A DNA stretch of 7,952 nt, taken from contig JAISDM010000205.1 of the NCBI GenBank assembly GCA_031264885.1, positions 1-7,952 on the forward strand. Direction: 5' to 3'. The notes beneath the pieces are model-generated. The model was given only the letters and a program-made list of their open reading frames with translations, searched no databases and was not told where the DNA came from. The position numbers and the translations under genes are program-made. Source of the DNA: Peptococcaceae bacterium (GTDB lineage Bacteria > Bacillota > Peptococcia > DRI-13 > UBA5745). Position 1 is the stretch's first letter; each line of letters opens with the position of its first letter. Of the stretch, positions 5,396 to 7,952 are shown piece after piece.

Positions 5396-6430
5396 ATGAA
5401 ATCAGCGTTAATCACAGGCATAACAGGGCAGGACGGATCATACCTGGCCGAGTTGCTTTTGGAAAAAGGCTACGAAGTATACGGGCTTATGCGGCGCAAA
5501 AGCAAGCTGGATTATGGCAACGTGGATCATTTGAAGGATCAGCTGCATTTGATCTATGGCGATATGACGGATATGGCCTCGTTGACCACAGCCCTGGACA
5601 AGGCCCAGGCCGACGAGGTATACAATCTGGCGGCGCAATCCTTCGTGGCCACCAGCTGGGAACAAGCTGTAGCCACCGCCAATATCAACGCCTTAGGCGT
5701 TGTCAACATATTGGAGGCCATCCGGATCGTCAAGCCGGAGGCCCGGTTTTATCAGGCGTCCACCAGTGAGATGTTCGGATTGGTTCAGGAGACGCCTCAG
5801 ACGGAGAATACGCCCTTCTACCCCCGCAGCCCCTATGGGGTGGCCAAACTGTACGGACATTGGATCACCAAGAATTACCGTGAAAGCTACGATATGTTCG
5901 CCTGCTCCGGGATCTTGTTCAATCACGAGAGCGAACGGCGGGGCAAGGAATTCGTCACCCGCAAGATCACCCACGCCGCGGCGCGGATCAAACATGGTCT
6001 CCAGGACGTGCTGGAACTGGGCAACTTGGACGCGAAGCGGGATTGGGGCCATTCCGCCGATTATGTGCGGGCTATGTGGCTGATGCTCCAGCAAGATCAA
6101 CCGGATGATTACGTGGTGGCCACCGGGGAAGCCCACACCGTCCGGGAATTCGTGGAAGCGGCCTTCGGTTGCGCGGGGATCGCCATCCGGTGGCAGGGCG
6201 AGGGTATGGACACGGTGGGCGTGGACCAGGCCGCCGGACGGGTGTTGGTGCGTGTCAATCCGCGGTTTTATCGACCCGCCGATGTGGAGATACTGCTGGG
6301 CAATTCGGCCAAGGCGGAGCGGGTATTGGGATGGCGCCGGGCCATCGCGTTCCCGGAGTTGGCGCGGCGCATGGCGGAGCATGACCTGGCGCTGGCGGGA
6401 CAAGGGTCGGAAATGGAGCGGCAGAAATGA
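5396..6430 (+). CDS. gmd: GDP-mannose 4,6-dehydratase
   Basis: This 344-residue extended short-chain dehydrogenase converts GDP-mannose to GDP-4-keto-6-deoxymannose, the precursor of GDP-fucose, GDP-rhamnose and GDP-perosamine. It shows the NAD(P)-binding GITGQDGSYL (8-17), STSEMFG (122-128) with catalytic Thr123 and Glu125, Tyr147xxxLys151 in SPYGVAKLYGHW, NHESERRGKEFVTRK (176-190) and GNLDAKRDWGHSADYV (209-224), all diagnostic for GMD. AAGGAG at 5382-5387 lies 8 nt before ATG 5396; the longer in-frame start at 5348 would overlap the upstream gene and add residues absent from the family. Slightly shorter than the common 345-370. No reductase (fcl, rmd) or aminotransferase (per) is in the window, so the final sugar is unknown. 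Confidence 0.96.
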   Translation: MKSALITGITGQDGSYLAELLLEKGYEVYGLMRRKSKLDYGNVDHLKDQLHLIYGDMTDMASLTTALDKAQADEVYNLAAQSFVATSWEQAVATANINALGVVNILEAIRIVKPEARFYQASTSEMFGLVQETPQTENTPFYPRSPYGVAKLYGHWITKNYRESYDMFACSGILFNHESERRGKEFVTRKITHAAARIKHGLQDVLELGNLDAKRDWGHSADYVRAMWLMLQQDQPDDYVVATGEAHTVREFVEAAFGCAGIAIRWQGEGMDTVGVDQAAGRVLVRVNPRFYRPADVEILLGNSAKAERVLGWRRAIAFPELARRMAEHDLALAGQGSEMERQK

Positions 6431-6488
6431 GCGCGGATTTTTTGTTTTTCACACAAAAGTGAGTTATAGCAAAGAGAGGGAAAACCCT

Positions 6489-7418
6489 ATGACTATAAAA
6501 GAGTCGGAGAAAAAAGAATACGTGCGATGGGCATATCGCTTGTTTCTTGATCGAGAACCGGAAAATGAGGCGGTATTAGAGCGAAACTTTTCCAGCGCGG
6601 CTGAACTTCGAAATGAATTTATGCAAAGCGATGAGTATCTTTTAAATAATTTGGAACTGCACAGTATTAGTAAGGAGCTATGGGTACTGCATGAAAGTTG
6701 TTATGGTTTCAAAATTTATATAAATCTAAATGAAAACGCGATTTGTTGGCCTATATTGTATGACAGTTATGAAGTTGAAGAGACAAAATTGATTCAGTCA
6801 TTGGTTCATTCCGGTGATTGCGTATTGGATATAGGGGCTAATGTTGGTTACTATTCGTTACTTATGGCAAACATCGTTGGTGATGGCGGACAAGTCATAA
6901 GTTTTGAACCCATACCCTTTCTTAGTGAACACTTTGAAAAATCAATTGCCGAAAACAATTATAACAATATAAAACTCCATAAAGCGGCATTATCCAATAA
7001 GGAAGGCTCTTTTGAGATGATTTATCTTCCAAACGCCAAAAATGCCGGAGGTTCATTTCTGAATACGCTGCATGAGAAATTGCAAGGTCATAATACGATT
7101 GATGTGAAGACCATGATGCTTGATCGTTTGAATTTTGAAAAGCAAGTGACATTTCTAAAAATGGATGTTGAAGGGGCGGAAAATTTGGTATTAGAAGGCG
7201 GGCAATCGTTCTTTAAAGAAAACCGTCCCAGTGTGTTAACAGAAATTCATCCTTCGCAATTGCAGCGAGTTTCCGGCATATCAGCAACAGATTATATCAA
7301 AAAATGGTGCGCCCTTGGTTATCACTGTTATGCGGTGCCCAATTACAAACGAAAAATTGTGGATTGGGATAACAAAACCATAGGGAATTTGTTCTGTAAG
7401 CATGATAAAGAGTCATGA
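6489..7418 (+). CDS. FkbM-family methyltransferase with DUF4214-like N-terminus
   Basis: This 309-residue protein has a class I SAM-dependent methyltransferase domain of the FkbM type: VLDIGANVGYYSL (112-124) binds SAM, followed by SFEPIP (138-143), KMDVEGAE (224-231) and EIHP (252-255). FkbM enzymes O-methylate small molecules and glycan sugars. Residues 10-50 (YVRWAYRLFLDREPENEAVL, then FMQSDEYL) match the pattern of DUF4214 (YRLFLGRxPD, SxEF), a module found in surface-glycan enzymes. ATG 6489 follows GAGAGG (6474-6479) by 9 nt; the frame is open far upstream but only as a shadow of gmd. The gene is much more AT-rich than its neighbours, suggesting separate acquisition. Likely role: methylation of a sugar in the glycan made by this locus. 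Confidence 0.88.
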   Translation: MTIKESEKKEYVRWAYRLFLDREPENEAVLERNFSSAAELRNEFMQSDEYLLNNLELHSISKELWVLHESCYGFKIYINLNENAICWPILYDSYEVEETKLIQSLVHSGDCVLDIGANVGYYSLLMANIVGDGGQVISFEPIPFLSEHFEKSIAENNYNNIKLHKAALSNKEGSFEMIYLPNAKNAGGSFLNTLHEKLQGHNTIDVKTMMLDRLNFEKQVTFLKMDVEGAENLVLEGGQSFFKENRPSVLTEIHPSQLQRVSGISATDYIKKWCALGYHCYAVPNYKRKIVDWDNKTIGNLFCKHDKES

Positions 7419-7537
7419 GCGATTCAATTGCGTGAACATGATTCGCGAATTTTGCGTTTGCCGCGCGATGTTTAAGCACAGTTTTGCGGCGTCGATCCGG
7501 CTTTATGGCCGGATTTACGCAACAGGAGGTTTTGACA
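7419..7537. other. Intergenic gap with small palindromes
   Basis: The 119-nt gap holds a perfect 10-bp palindrome ATTCGCGAAT (7441-7450) and a 7-bp hairpin ATCCGGC/GCCGGAT (7495-7501 with 7508-7514, loop of 6). The hairpin is followed by only two T residues, so it is a poor terminator, and no convincing promoter is visible. Readthrough from the methyltransferase gene into the next gene is likely. Confidence 0.4.
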
Positions 7538-7952
7538 GTGCCTGATCAAAAAGGCGTCATGGATACTGAACAGAATTTGACTGATGTTTATGCCGGCGCG
7601 ACGGACAGCGGACAACCAGACGACGCGTCGTCAATTAATATTGAGCAAATCATGGCTGAGATACGCGCTGATATAGCGCGGAAGGGCTATAGAGACGATG
7701 TGCCGTCATTCGACGAGTTTCTACGCCGGTCAGATAAAAACGCAGATGTACAGGATCAGGAGAATCTTGACGTCCGTCTGATGGAACAAGCTGTAGACCG
7801 CGCCAAGGCTACTTATGCGGTTAATCCATATCACCCGGTTCGCTCACGTTTCGGCGCCATCGTTGTTTTCTTCAAAAAGATTATTCGCCGTATGATACAT
7901 TTTCATACCACGCCCATAGTTTTGGATCAAAACACCTATAATGACGCTGTTC
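7538..7952 (+). CDS. N-terminal part of a polysaccharide-locus protein (probable methyltransferase or glycosyltransferase), cut by window end
   Basis: The first 138 residues are present and the frame is open to the window end. GTG 7538 is preferred because AGGAGG (7524-7529) lies 8 nt upstream; ATG 7559 would be 29 nt away. After a low-complexity acidic start come SINIEQIMAEIRADIARKGY (32-51) and SFDEF (57-61), and then an amphipathic basic stretch FFKKIIRRMIHFHTTPIV (111-128) with LDQNTYND. I recognise this order (IMxEIR, then a basic helix, then a P-I-V-x-x-Q-N segment) as the leader of SAM-dependent methyltransferases and glycosyltransferases in clostridial polysaccharide clusters, probably a membrane-proximal or partner-binding region. 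The catalytic domain is outside the window, so its activity cannot be assigned. Confidence 0.75.
   Translation, partial: MPDQKGVMDTEQNLTDVYAGATDSGQPDDASSINIEQIMAEIRADIARKGYRDDVPSFDEFLRRSDKNADVQDQENLDVRLMEQAVDRAKATYAVNPYHPVRSRFGAIVVFFKKIIRRMIHFHTTPIVLDQNTYNDAV

Noticed and set aside
6431..6450. Terminator after gmd, suggested by a T-rich stretch
   Set aside because: No stem precedes the T-run, and the next gene follows closely with a good ribosome binding site.
6105..6488. Upstream in-frame extension of the FkbM gene
   Set aside because: The extension overlaps gmd in another frame, is Trp/Arg-rich shadow sequence and ignores the good ribosome site before ATG 6489.

Overview
This window holds the upstream end of a surface or exopolysaccharide gene cluster from a bacterium of roughly 55% GC. 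Lineage is uncertain. The TuaG-like glycosyltransferase, the type of the last (partial) protein, the strong AGGAGG-like ribosome binding sites and the dispersed GTAGGGGCGGC hairpins suggest an anaerobic Bacillota (Clostridia or Negativicutes), but GTCATTCC palindromes like the one here also occur in other phyla.

Bases 1-485 contain no gene. They look like an invertible DNA cassette. A 30-bp tyrosine-recombinase-type site (11-bp arms around an 8-bp core) lies at each end, at 1-30 and 456-485, in opposite orientation. Just inside the left site is a near-consensus sigma-70 promoter (TTGACA, 17 bp, TAAAAT) on the minus strand, so in this copy it fires leftward, away from the genes. Recombination between the sites would move it to about 412-440, pointing right, about 70 nt upstream of the first gene. 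The segment also carries a terminator-like hairpin (170-195), a 22-bp tandem repeat array (about 196-330), a long palindrome (326-397) and a REP-like hairpin (122-140).

Bases 517-1876 encode two tyrosine recombinases in tandem: a short one with only the catalytic domain (as in FimB/FimE) and a longer one with an N-terminal DNA-binding domain. Both keep the two catalytic arginines and the tyrosine at exactly XerD spacing, and both lack the two conserved histidines. The second overlaps the first glycosyltransferase by 8 nt, so recombinases and polysaccharide genes appear to be one transcription unit.

Bases 1869-7418 encode a family 2 glycosyltransferase, a bifunctional ManC (GDP-mannose synthesis), a family 4 glycosyltransferase, GDP-mannose 4,6-dehydratase and an AT-rich FkbM-type methyltransferase with a DUF4214-like N-terminus. 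From 7538 a further gene runs off the window; its N-terminus resembles proteins common in clostridial polysaccharide loci. Together they would make GDP-mannose and GDP-4-keto-6-deoxymannose, transfer sugars and methylate a glycan.

Best interpretation: a phase-variable polysaccharide operon, captured in the OFF orientation, whose promoter inverton is probably flipped by recombinases encoded in the operon itself. The sites, promoter and gene order are seen directly; inversion is inferred.
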